A DNA stretch of 28,964 bases from CAZNLL01 sp964573885 (lineage in GTDB: Bacteria; Desulfobacterota; DSM-4660; Desulfatiglandales; Desulfatiglandaceae). The DNA lies in contig CAZNLL010000033.1 of the NCBI GenBank assembly GCA_964573885.1, forward strand, positions 1 to 28,964, read 5' to 3'. The notes beneath the pieces were generated by a model. The model saw nothing but the letters and a program-made list of their open reading frames with translations, was not told the origin of the DNA and made no database searches. Made by a program: the position numbers and the translations under genes. Below, piece after piece: positions 14,386 to 21,835 of the stretch. Position 1 is the first letter of the stretch; each line of letters begins with the position of its first letter.

Positions 14386-15798
14386 ATGGCAGAAAAAGGA
14401 GCTAAAAAGGAAAAGATACCCCGGCAGCCCATGCCCGAGCAGGAACCGGATGTAAGGAAGAGAAATTTCGATGAGGTCCCCCATGGATTCACCAAAGAAC
14501 TTGCCATGAAAGAGGCGGCAAGGTGCCTTCAATGCAAGAAGCCCAGTTGCATGGACGGATGTCCTGTGTCTGTGGATATCCCCGCCTTTATCAAGCTGAT
14601 CAAAGAGGGGGAGCTTACAAAGGCGGTCCGCAAGATCTGGGAGAGGAACGCCCTCCCGGCCGTATGCGGCAGGGTGTGCCCCCAGGAGATTCAGTGCGAA
14701 GGGGTATGCCTCTTGGGCAAGAAGGATGATCCCGTGGCCATTGGTAGCTTGGAACGCTTTGTGGCTGATCTGGAGCGGGAGCACGGAAAAGGCGATCTGC
14801 CTCCGAAGGCCCCACCCACGGGAAAGAAAGTGGCCGTTGTGGGTTCCGGGCCCTCCGGATTGACCGTGGCGGGCGACCTTATCCTTAAGGGCCATGATGT
14901 GACCATATTCGAGGCCTTTCACAAGCCAGGAGGGGTCCTGGTTTATGGTATTCCGGAATTCCGGCTCCCCAAGGAGATCGTCTATTCGGAAGTCAATTTC
15001 CTGGAAAGGCTCGGGGCGAAACTGGTCTGTAACACGGTGGTTGGAAGGACCGTTTCAGTGGATGAGCTCTTTGAACAGGGCTTTGACGCCGTTTACATCG
15101 GTGTGGGAGCCGGCCTGCCCCGCTTCCTCAACATCCCTGGCGAAAACCTCATCGGCATTTACTCGGCCAATGAGTATCTCACCCGGGCCAACCTCATGAA
15201 GGCCTATCTCTTTCCGGAATACGACACGCCCATTGCCAGAGGAAAGGATGTGGCCGTCTTCGGAGCAGGAAATGTGGCCATGGATTCGGCCAGGACCGCC
15301 ATGCGCCTGGGCGCCGACAGGGTCAGGATCATCTACCGTCGCTCACGGGAGGAAATGCCGGCCCGGGCCGCGGAGATTCACCATGCCGAAGAAGAGGGCA
15401 TTGAATTCTACTTGCTCACGGCACCCATCCGCTTTCTGGGGGATGAAAAGGGCCGGGTCAACGGAATGGAATGTATCCAAATGGAGCTGGGTGAACCTGA
15501 CGAATCCGGAAGACGCCGGCCGGTGCCCATTGAGGGGTCCAAATTTCACCTGGAATGCAATCTGGCGGTCATTGCGGTAGGGGCCGGGGCCAACCCCCTC
15601 CTCACCCAGTCCACCGAAGACATCCAGCTCAACAAATGGGGTTACATTATCGCTGATCCGGAGACGGGCAAGACCACCAAGAAAGGGGTCTGGGCCGGAG
15701 GAGATATTGTCACAGGCCAGGCCACTGTTATTCTTGCCATGGGCGCGGGCCGCAAGGCCTCGGATTCCATTCACGATTACCTGACCTGGGGATGGTAA
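14386..15798 (+). CDS. nfnB: NADH-dependent ferredoxin:NADP+ oxidoreductase, large subunit
   Basis: A 470-residue flavoprotein related to the glutamate synthase small subunit. The N-terminal region binds two [4Fe-4S] clusters: Cys47, 50, 55, 59 (CLQCKKPSCMDGC) and Cys94, 98, 104, 108 (CGRVCPQEIQCEGVC). The FAD-binding motif is VVGSGPSGL (151-159), the NADP-binding region contains VFGAGNVAMD, and the second FAD motif near the end is GVWAGGDIVTGQATV. The b-FAD in this subunit is the bifurcation site in characterised NfnB. With no GltB large subunit nearby and nfnA directly upstream, NfnB is favoured over GltD. The ATG 14386 is chosen for GGGAGG 5 bases upstream; the earlier in-frame codon at 14371 lies within that site. 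Confidence 0.92.
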   Translation: MAEKGAKKEKIPRQPMPEQEPDVRKRNFDEVPHGFTKELAMKEAARCLQCKKPSCMDGCPVSVDIPAFIKLIKEGELTKAVRKIWERNALPAVCGRVCPQEIQCEGVCLLGKKDDPVAIGSLERFVADLEREHGKGDLPPKAPPTGKKVAVVGSGPSGLTVAGDLILKGHDVTIFEAFHKPGGVLVYGIPEFRLPKEIVYSEVNFLERLGAKLVCNTVVGRTVSVDELFEQGFDAVYIGVGAGLPRFLNIPGENLIGIYSANEYLTRANLMKAYLFPEYDTPIARGKDVAVFGAGNVAMDSARTAMRLGADRVRIIYRRSREEMPARAAEIHHAEEEGIEFYLLTAPIRFLGDEKGRVNGMECIQMELGEPDESGRRRPVPIEGSKFHLECNLAVIAVGAGANPLLTQSTEDIQLNKWGYIIADPETGKTTKKGVWAGGDIVTGQATVILAMGAGRKASDSIHDYLTWGW

Positions 15799-15820
15799 TC
15801 CTTTTTCGCACCCCCATGGC

Positions 15821-15894
15821 CTCTGCAGCTACCCGCGCAGTCTCAATAAGAGCAAGGATATCTTCGAAAAGGTATCCTTGCCCCATTTGCAGAG
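15821..15894. terminator. Nested hairpin between nfnB and the convergent hydrolase gene
   Basis: An inner stem GCAAGGATATC (15852-15862) pairs with GGTATCCTTGC (15871-15881), with one G-T pair and an 8-base loop. Outer arms CTCTGCA (15821-15827) and TGCAGAG (15888-15894) enclose it, and CCCCTTTTCTC follows. It probably terminates nfnAB, although the T-run is short. The rest of the gap (15900-16049) shows no gene. Confidence 0.5.
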
Positions 15895-16049
15895 CCCCTT
15901 TTCTCAACCATCTAAACTGAATACACAGTTCGCAGAAAAGACTTTCCCACCTTCCTATATGACTTCAATCTATTCATCGCTATCCCAGATCAAATTAGGA
16001 GGGCAGTGATCGAAATTCACGCTTATGGTGAAGATAGGTGTCGGTCTCT

Positions 16050-17660
16050 CTAATTCCCGGCCAGAAGCGTCTTGACCTCCTCCTGAACATATTTTAGCCG
16101 GTCCACATCTTCGTCCGCGATTTTCCCCACCATCTCTTCCGACTCGGCCCGTTTCCTTAACCGCTTGATTTCCCTTTCCAGGTCAATGATCCCGTTTAGC
16201 ATGGTCTCCTTGAGGGCCGTGGCCATATCCGGGACCTCCGCCTCCTCAATGGACACCTCCCTCGGCTTGAGCACCAGGCGCTCTTTCCACCGGGGGATAT
16301 GAACAGAGAAACCGAAGCGCTCCTCGATCTTCCCGGCCAAGGCCTCACTGGCCGTGGCCTCACCGTGAATCACAAAGACCCTGGGCCGGCTTTCGAAGTG
16401 GCCGATCCATTCCAGGAGTTCCCTCTGATCGGCGTGGGCGGAAAACCCGCCGATGGTAAAGACCCTGGCCTTGACCGCCACCTTCTCCCTGAAGATCCTG
16501 ACTTCCTTGGCACCGTCTACAATCTTTCGCCCCGTGGTTCCCTCGGCCTGAAACCCCACGATAACCAGGCTGGCCCCCTCCCGCCAGAGGTTGTGTTTCA
16601 GGTGATGTTTTATTCGGCCGGCGGTGCACATTCCACTTCCCGCAATAACAATCGCGGGGCCCGGCCTTTCGTTTATGGCCATGGAATCCCTGGTGGTTTC
16701 CGTGAAATGAAGGTTGGGCATATGAAAGGGGTCATAGCCTTCATCCACAATGGCCCGGGCTTCTTCATCATAATACCGTTTGTTCTTCCTGAAGATCTCC
16801 GTGGCCTTAATGGCCAGGGGACTGTCTAGATAGATGGGGATCTCCGGCAGGACACCGGCCCGGTGATACTCGCCCAAAATGTAAAGGATTTCCTGGGTCC
16901 GCTCTACGGCAAAGGCCGGGATGATCACCTTTTCCCCCCGGGCGACGCTGTACTCGACGGCCTCCAGCAATTCTTTTTCACTCTCTTCAAAGGAGCGGTG
17001 CAGACGGTTGCCATAAGTGGATTCGACGAAAAGGTAGTCTGCATCAAAGATTTCATGGGGCTCTTTGACAATCAATTGGTCTTTCTTTCCCAGGTCTCCG
17101 GAAAAAACGACCTTCAGGACGTCTCCATTCTCCTCAACCCACAACTCCAGAATAGAGGAGCCCAATATGTGCCCTGCATTTCTGAGGCGCGCCCTGATTC
17201 CCGGCTGGATCTGGAGGACCCTGTCCCGTTCCACAGGGCTGAAAAGGCTCAGGCTCGCCTGGGCATCCTCTTGGGTATAAAGGGGAAGGACCCCTCCCCG
17301 GGCTTCCCGTTTGTTTTTCCGTGTCTGCCATTCCGCATCCATCTCCTGGACATGGGCCGAGTCAAGAAGCATGATCTCACAGAGTTCGGCCGTTGGGGGA
17401 GACGTGATGATTCTGCCCCGGAACCCGTCCTTAGAAAGTTTGGGGATCCTGCCGCTGTGATCAATATGTGCGTGGGTGAGGAAGAGGGTGTCTATCTGGC
17501 CAGGATCAAAGCCCCATGGCTCCCAATTGCGGCTCTCCGTCTGTCTTCCTCCCTGAAAAAGACCGCAATCCACAAGGGCCCTTTTCCCCGCCGGGCTCTC
17601 AATGAGGTAGCAGGAGCCGGTCACTGATCCGGCTCCCCCCAGACAGGTAATTCTAACCAT
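16050..17660 (-). CDS. MBL-fold beta-CASP hydrolase (YSH1/RNase-like)
   Basis: A 536-residue metallo-beta-lactamase-fold protein with a beta-CASP domain, the architecture of CPSF-type and RNase J-like nucleases. The metal-binding motif THAHIDHSG has His63, His65, Asp67 and His68. Further ligands are in RNAGHILGSS and VFSGDLG. The beta-CASP portion has SGMCTAGRIKHHL and ends with GGFSAHADQ. An additional helical tail of about 70 residues (465-536), rich in Lys, Arg and Glu, follows and may form a coiled coil. RNA processing or decay is the family-based guess, but no substrate is shown. It starts 3 bp after the stop of the KamA-family gene, so the two are cotranscribed and probably translationally coupled. 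Confidence 0.85.
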   Translation of the reverse strand: MVRITCLGGAGSVTGSCYLIESPAGKRALVDCGLFQGGRQTESRNWEPWGFDPGQIDTLFLTHAHIDHSGRIPKLSKDGFRGRIITSPPTAELCEIMLLDSAHVQEMDAEWQTRKNKREARGGVLPLYTQEDAQASLSLFSPVERDRVLQIQPGIRARLRNAGHILGSSILELWVEENGDVLKVVFSGDLGKKDQLIVKEPHEIFDADYLFVESTYGNRLHRSFEESEKELLEAVEYSVARGEKVIIPAFAVERTQEILYILGEYHRAGVLPEIPIYLDSPLAIKATEIFRKNKRYYDEEARAIVDEGYDPFHMPNLHFTETTRDSMAINERPGPAIVIAGSGMCTAGRIKHHLKHNLWREGASLVIVGFQAEGTTGRKIVDGAKEVRIFREKVAVKARVFTIGGFSAHADQRELLEWIGHFESRPRVFVIHGEATASEALAGKIEERFGFSVHIPRWKERLVLKPREVSIEEAEVPDMATALKETMLNGIIDLEREIKRLRKRAESEEMVGKIADEDVDRLKYVQEEVKTLLAGN

Positions 17661-17663
17661 GAC

Positions 17664-18803
17664 TCAAGTCCTTTCTCCGGTATTTCGGCGCTCATGCTCT
17701 CCGGGGCTGAAATCAATCCCTGGGTCATCTCGGCTATCCCCTATGGGATAACGGTATTCCTTTCCCTGGTAATTTTTGATCAACAAAATATCCCCTTCCC
17801 TTCTCGTCACATAATTGGGAAGGACGGGCACCTTTCCCCCTCCTCCGGGAAGATCAATGGCAAAATGGGGCATGCACAGGCCGGAGGTGTGGCCTTGTAA
17901 ACGGGCCATAATCTCCAGCCCCCTGCTCAGAGGGGTCCAAAAATGAGAGGTCCCTTTTGCCAGATCTGCCTGAAAAAGGTAATAGGGCCGGACCCTGACG
18001 GTCAGGAGCCGGCGCATCAGGGTGCTTATAGTGCGGGGATCATCATTTATCCCCTTGAGAAGCACGGTCTGACAGCCCAGAACAAGGCCTGCATCGGCCA
18101 GCCTCCCGCAGGCCAGGGAGGCCTCCGGGGTGAGCTCGGAGGGGTGGTTAAAATGGGTGTGAATGTAAAGAGGGTGAAATGCCTTTAACATACCCGCCAA
18201 TTGAGGGGTAATCCGTTGGGGCAGGGTGCAAGGGACTCGGCTTCCGATCCGGATGATTTCCACATGCCTCATGGCGCGCAAGGCACTCAAGATAGCGTAT
18301 AGGCTCCGGTCTCCCAGGAGAAGGGGATCCCCCCCGGAGAGGAGGACATCTCTCACCTCTTTGTGGCGTCGGATGTAGGCGAGGCCCTCCTTGACGGATT
18401 CCTGGGTCACCATGGCGGAGCGGCCTACCTTTCGCTTGCGGTTGCAGAATCTGCAGTACACCGCGCAATGGGCGGATACAAGAAACAGGACCCGGTCCGG
18501 GTAACGGTGGGTCAACCCGGGCACCGGGGAATGGCCTTCCTCGTCCAAGGGGTCCTCAAGGCCTTCCCTGTCATTGATCTCGTGCCCGTCGGGAATACAC
18601 TGCCGGTATATGGGATCGCCCCTCATACGGATCAGCCCCAAGTAGTAAGGGTTGATCCGCATGGGATATCGATCCGAAACCCGGTTAAGGGTCTCCACAT
18701 CCACATCGAAGTGGTTTGAAAGGGCTTTTGCTGTGGTGACACTCCTGCAGAGCAGATCCCTCCACAGAGGCCGGTTAGAGACGGCCCTCGCCTTGGTGAG
18801 CAA
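17664..18803 (-). CDS. KamA-family radical SAM aminomutase (lysine 2,3-aminomutase-like)
   Basis: A 379-residue radical SAM, PLP-dependent protein. The cluster motif is Cys113, Cys117 and Cys120 (CAVYCRFC), followed by RKRK in the position of the carboxylate-binding Arg. The PLP lysine is Lys324 in GGGGKVPVLPNYV. Asp280 (FQADL) and Asp317 (FAIDLPG) fall at exactly the spacing of the lysine-binding Asp293 and Asp330 of clostridial lysine 2,3-aminomutase, which favours lysine over glutamate. The C-terminal zinc-binding cysteines of that enzyme are missing, as in the shorter EpmB type. The start is TTG at 18803, supported by AAGGAGG 5 bases upstream. Roles could be beta-lysine synthesis or EF-P lysine modification; no ablB, efp or epmA is in view. 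Confidence 0.8.
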   Translation of the reverse strand: MLTKARAVSNRPLWRDLLCRSVTTAKALSNHFDVDVETLNRVSDRYPMRINPYYLGLIRMRGDPIYRQCIPDGHEINDREGLEDPLDEEGHSPVPGLTHRYPDRVLFLVSAHCAVYCRFCNRKRKVGRSAMVTQESVKEGLAYIRRHKEVRDVLLSGGDPLLLGDRSLYAILSALRAMRHVEIIRIGSRVPCTLPQRITPQLAGMLKAFHPLYIHTHFNHPSELTPEASLACGRLADAGLVLGCQTVLLKGINDDPRTISTLMRRLLTVRVRPYYLFQADLAKGTSHFWTPLSRGLEIMARLQGHTSGLCMPHFAIDLPGGGGKVPVLPNYVTRREGDILLIKNYQGKEYRYPIGDSRDDPGIDFSPGEHERRNTGERT

Positions 18804-18862
18804 AATCGCCTCCTTGCCCTGTTGAAACTGCGCCCCCTTTTAAAGGTCCCGGCGCGAACTTT

Positions 18863-18891
18863 AACATAGATGAGGGTCCCGGGTTTTTCAA
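18863..18891 (-). promoter_or_regulatory. Sigma-70 promoter of the KamA/beta-CASP operon
   Basis: On the minus strand TTGAAA (18886-18891) and TATGTT (18863-18868) are 17 bp apart, predicting a start near 18856 and a leader of about 53 nt. It lies between the divergent kamA-like and ftsH genes. Confidence 0.55.
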
Positions 18892-18999
18892 GCATTCCCT
18901 TTTCCCTTGAACAAAAAGCCAAAGCTTCCTAAAGTTGCCTATGAGGCCGATATTCCGGGTCACGGATTTCTGCAACCCGAAAGGGAAAGGAAGGCATGG

Positions 19000-20829
19000 A
19001 TGGAAAAACACCACAAATTCTCCATATGGTATGTCCTGCTGGGCATATGGATCGTCTTGATCATCCAGCATTATCTGGTCTCCGCCTTTTCTGTTCGCAC
19101 CATCCCCTACAGCGAGTTCCTGAGCCTGCTGAAGGATAACAAGATCAAGGAGGTTGCCATTTCCTCGGACAGGATCCAGGGCAAGATGCAAACGGACGGC
19201 GCCGGCCAAAATCACGAGCAAATGTTCAAAACGGTGAGGGTGGATCCTGAAATTTCCCGACTTCTGGATGAGTATAATGTCACCTTCAAGGGCGAAATAG
19301 AATCCACCTTTCTCCGCGACATCTTATCGTGGGTCTTCCCCATACTGCTCTTTATCGGAGTGTGGTATTTCTTTATGAAACGCATGATGGGGCAGCAGCA
19401 AGGCTTTATGACCCTGGGCAAGAATAAGGCCCGCATCTACATGCAAGAGGAACTGGATGTGACTTTTGATGATGCGGCGGGCGTTGACGAAGCCAAACAG
19501 GAACTGGTGGAGGTTATTGATTTCTTAAAAGAACCTGAAAGATTCTCTGAGTTGGGCGGCAAGATCCCCAAGGGGGTTTTGCTTGTGGGGCCGCCGGGCA
19601 CGGGCAAGACCTTGCTGGCCAAAGCCGTGGCCGGGGAAAGCCATGTGCCCTTTTTCAACCTGAGCGGGTCCGAATTCGTGGAGATGTTTGTAGGCCTCGG
19701 GGCCGCCCGGGTCCGGGACCTTTTTGTACAGGCCAAGCAGAAGGCGCCGTGCATTATATTTATCGATGAACTGGATGCCTTGGGAAAGGCCCGGGGGGTT
19801 GGCAGCATGGGGGGGCACGACGAGCGGGAGCAGACCCTGAACCAGCTCCTGGTTGAAATGGATGGATTTGATCCGCAGGTGGGGGTAATCCTTATGGCGG
19901 CCACCAATCGACCCGAGATTCTGGATCCCGCCCTCCTCAGGCCGGGTCGATTTGACCGCCATATCTTGGTAGACCGGCCGGACAAAAAAGGCCGGGAAGA
20001 AATCCTGAAGGTCCATCTGAAAGACGTCAAGACCGTCAAGAACCTGGATGTGGAAAAGCTGGCGGCCATGACCCCCGGCATGGTAGGGGCCGATCTGGCC
20101 AACCTGGTCAATGAAGCGGCCCTTCTCGCGGTCCGAAGGAAGAAGAAAAAGGTGGGCATGCCCGAATTCGAAGAGGCTGTGGAACGGGTTGTGGCCGGAC
20201 TGGAAAAAAAGAACCGTCTTATCAATCCCAAGGAACGGGAGATCGTGGCCCACCACGAGCTGGGGCACGCCATCGTGGCCCTGTCCCTGCCCGGAACCGA
20301 TCCCGTTCAAAAGATCACCATTATTCCTCGAGGGATCGCCGCCCTGGGCTATACCATGCAGGTGCCCACGGAAGATCGATTCCTCATGAAGAAATCCGAA
20401 CTCCTCAATAAAATCGCCAGTCTCCTGGGGGGTCGTGCCTCGGAAGAACTCATATTCGGAGATATCTCCACAGGGGCCCATAACGACCTTTCCAGGGCAA
20501 CCGACATCGCCCGAAGCATGGTCAAGGAGTACGGCATGAGCAGCAAGGTGGGGCAGGTCTATTTTGCCAGGGAAAAAAAGGCCGCCTTTCTTGACAACCC
20601 GTTCCAGGCGTCCGAAGAGTACAGCCAGGCCACCGCGGAGATGATTGACAATGAGGTCAGAGCAATTCTCAGCGAACAATACGCCAAGGCCCTGGATATC
20701 CTTCAGGCCAAGAAGGAGGTCCTCATCAAGGCGGCCAAGCTCCTCCTTGAAAAAGAGAGCATTAACGGAAAGCGATTAAAAGACCTTATGGAGGAGACTC
20801 AAGAAGATCCAAGTCTTGATCAGGGATAG
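19000..20829 (+). CDS. ftsH: ATP-dependent zinc metalloprotease FtsH
   Basis: A 609-residue membrane-anchored AAA+ protease that degrades misassembled membrane proteins and regulators. Transmembrane segments are at about 10-28 and 104-126, with the FtsH extracytoplasmic domain between them. The AAA domain has Walker A GPPGTGKT (197-204), pore loop MFVG, Walker B IIFIDELDA and the second region of homology ending RPGRFDR. The peptidase active site is His419-Glu420-Leu-Gly-His423 with the downstream Asp in GAHNDLSRATDIA. I chose ATG 19000 (MEKHHKFSIWY), with AGGAAGG 5 bases upstream. The frame continues up to a TTG at 18907 with no ribosome-binding site, which would add 31 residues; that stretch also contains a weak promoter match (TTGAAC, 17 bp, TAAAGT). 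Confidence 0.93.
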   Translation: MEKHHKFSIWYVLLGIWIVLIIQHYLVSAFSVRTIPYSEFLSLLKDNKIKEVAISSDRIQGKMQTDGAGQNHEQMFKTVRVDPEISRLLDEYNVTFKGEIESTFLRDILSWVFPILLFIGVWYFFMKRMMGQQQGFMTLGKNKARIYMQEELDVTFDDAAGVDEAKQELVEVIDFLKEPERFSELGGKIPKGVLLVGPPGTGKTLLAKAVAGESHVPFFNLSGSEFVEMFVGLGAARVRDLFVQAKQKAPCIIFIDELDALGKARGVGSMGGHDEREQTLNQLLVEMDGFDPQVGVILMAATNRPEILDPALLRPGRFDRHILVDRPDKKGREEILKVHLKDVKTVKNLDVEKLAAMTPGMVGADLANLVNEAALLAVRRKKKKVGMPEFEEAVERVVAGLEKKNRLINPKEREIVAHHELGHAIVALSLPGTDPVQKITIIPRGIAALGYTMQVPTEDRFLMKKSELLNKIASLLGGRASEELIFGDISTGAHNDLSRATDIARSMVKEYGMSSKVGQVYFAREKKAAFLDNPFQASEEYSQATAEMIDNEVRAILSEQYAKALDILQAKKEVLIKAAKLLLEKESINGKRLKDLMEETQEDPSLDQG

Positions 20830-20833
20830 CCGG

Positions 20834-20879
20834 TGCAGGGTTCTTGAAAAAACAGGACCCGGATTTCTTGGGCCCTGCA
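20834..20879. terminator. Long-loop hairpin after ftsH
   Basis: TGCAGGG (20834-20840) pairs with CCCTGCA (20873-20879) across a 32-base loop, between two convergent genes. No T-run directly follows, so it is a weak terminator candidate. Confidence 0.35.
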
Positions 20880-20942
20880 ATAAGCGTATGGTGGTCTCCC
20901 TATCATCCGTCCCCCTTGTTTTTCTCAAAAAAACCTGTTCCC

Positions 20943-21689
20943 TCACCTCAGCTCAGGGCCGAACTTTTGGGTAAAGGCATGCCTTACAATCTCCGCCGCC
21001 ACCTCCGGATCCTTTATGAAATCGCAATTGATGACCAGATCAAACTCATAAGGCGACGCATCCTTTTTGCCGTACACCCGTTTAAAAAAATCGCGCTGCT
21101 CTTTGTCTATCTCATCCAGTTTTTCCCTGGCCTCTTTTTCCTCCACCTTAAGCACAGCGGCCAGCCTTTTGGCCCGATGATCACTTGAACTGATGAATCG
21201 CACCGCCATAACCCGGTCTCTGGGCAGGATCAGATGGGTTCCTCTTCCCACGAAGACGGTAGGCTCCAGTCCTGCTATGGACAGAACGACACTGAACAGA
21301 TGTCTCGTATAGTCGCTTTTGATAAAGGACTTTTCACCAAAGAGCAAGGCCAGGAATTCATTCAGCACCCCCGGGTAACGCTCATCAAAGAAGGAGACCG
21401 TGTTCTCACTCAGCTTGGCTTCAGCCGCGATGTGTTCCAGGATTTCCCGGTCAATCACGCGATAATGAATCTTTTCCGCCAGGATATCCGCCACCTCCAG
21501 AGCCCCCACCCCTATCTTCCGGGAAAAACAAATGGTGGGAGGTATGCCCCTTTGGGGTTGTTCCTGTTTTGCTTGGAGCCGTCTCTTGTCCCATTCACTG
21601 ATATACTGGTTGGCCATTTCAGCCGCGCTGGGCCTCCTTTTTGCGTACATCCCGGGTATGTAGGGAACCCCTCCGATGTTGACCGCCAT
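20943..21689 (-). CDS. Cytidylate kinase-like family protein
   Basis: A 248-residue P-loop-kinase-fold protein of the cytidylate kinase-like family. After a 48-residue N-terminal extension, the nucleotide-binding region reads TICFSRKIGVGALEVADILAEK (about 52-73), keeping the SRxxGxG framework but without the classical GKS/T. VIDREILEHIA, VFVGRGTHLILP and the C-terminal YEFDLVINCDFI are typical of this family. It is not a housekeeping cytidylate kinase, which has an intact GxxGSGKS loop; relatives may phosphorylate other substrates or sense nucleotides. The ATG at 21689 has a strong AAGGAGG 6 bases upstream, while the frame's earlier codon at 21707 has none. A near-perfect sigma-54 promoter lies upstream, so expression is probably condition-dependent. 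Confidence 0.75.
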   Translation of the reverse strand: MAVNIGGVPYIPGMYAKRRPSAAEMANQYISEWDKRRLQAKQEQPQRGIPPTICFSRKIGVGALEVADILAEKIHYRVIDREILEHIAAEAKLSENTVSFFDERYPGVLNEFLALLFGEKSFIKSDYTRHLFSVVLSIAGLEPTVFVGRGTHLILPRDRVMAVRFISSSDHRAKRLAAVLKVEEKEAREKLDEIDKEQRDFFKRVYGKKDASPYEFDLVINCDFIKDPEVAAEIVRHAFTQKFGPELR

Positions 21690-21782
21690 AGCTGACCTCC
21701 TTATCATTTGCTTAATCGCTTGTTCTTATCCAAGAAATTTCACGGGGCACTCCTTAAACAGCGCCCTCGTCCTGATAGAACG

Positions 21783-21799
21783 AGCAAAACCTGTGCCAA
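21783..21799 (-). promoter_or_regulatory. Sigma-54 promoter of the cytidylate-kinase-like gene
   Basis: The minus strand reads TTGGCACAGGTTTTGCT from 21799 down to 21783. It matches the sigma-54 consensus at all strongly conserved positions, with GG and GC exactly 10 bases apart. The predicted start is near 21773, giving a leader of about 84 nt before the ATG at 21689. It sits in the 128-bp gap between this gene and the CNBD-PilZ gene. Confidence 0.75.
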
Positions 21800-21835
21800 G
21801 GAAAATCGGCCGGGACGGAAGGATTAACCCTTTGA

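Noticed and set aside
14386..15798. Glutamate synthase small subunit (gltD)
   Set aside because: No gltB is adjacent, and the directly upstream gene is nfnA with the Asp/Cys3 cluster site; NfnB fits better.
16006..16053. Fifteen-codon ORF starting GTG with AGGAGGG in front
   Set aside because: It overlaps the end of the hydrolase gene on the other strand, is very short and has no recognisable features; a chance SD-like string is more likely.
17664..18803. Glutamate 2,3-aminomutase
   Set aside because: That enzyme replaces the two substrate-binding Asp; here both Asp280 and Asp317 are kept.
19437..20679. Long antisense ORFs inside ftsH (278 and 384 codons)
   Set aside because: Low-complexity Ser/Pro/Arg or Gly/His-rich shadows of a strongly conserved gene; no ribosome-binding site or homology pattern.
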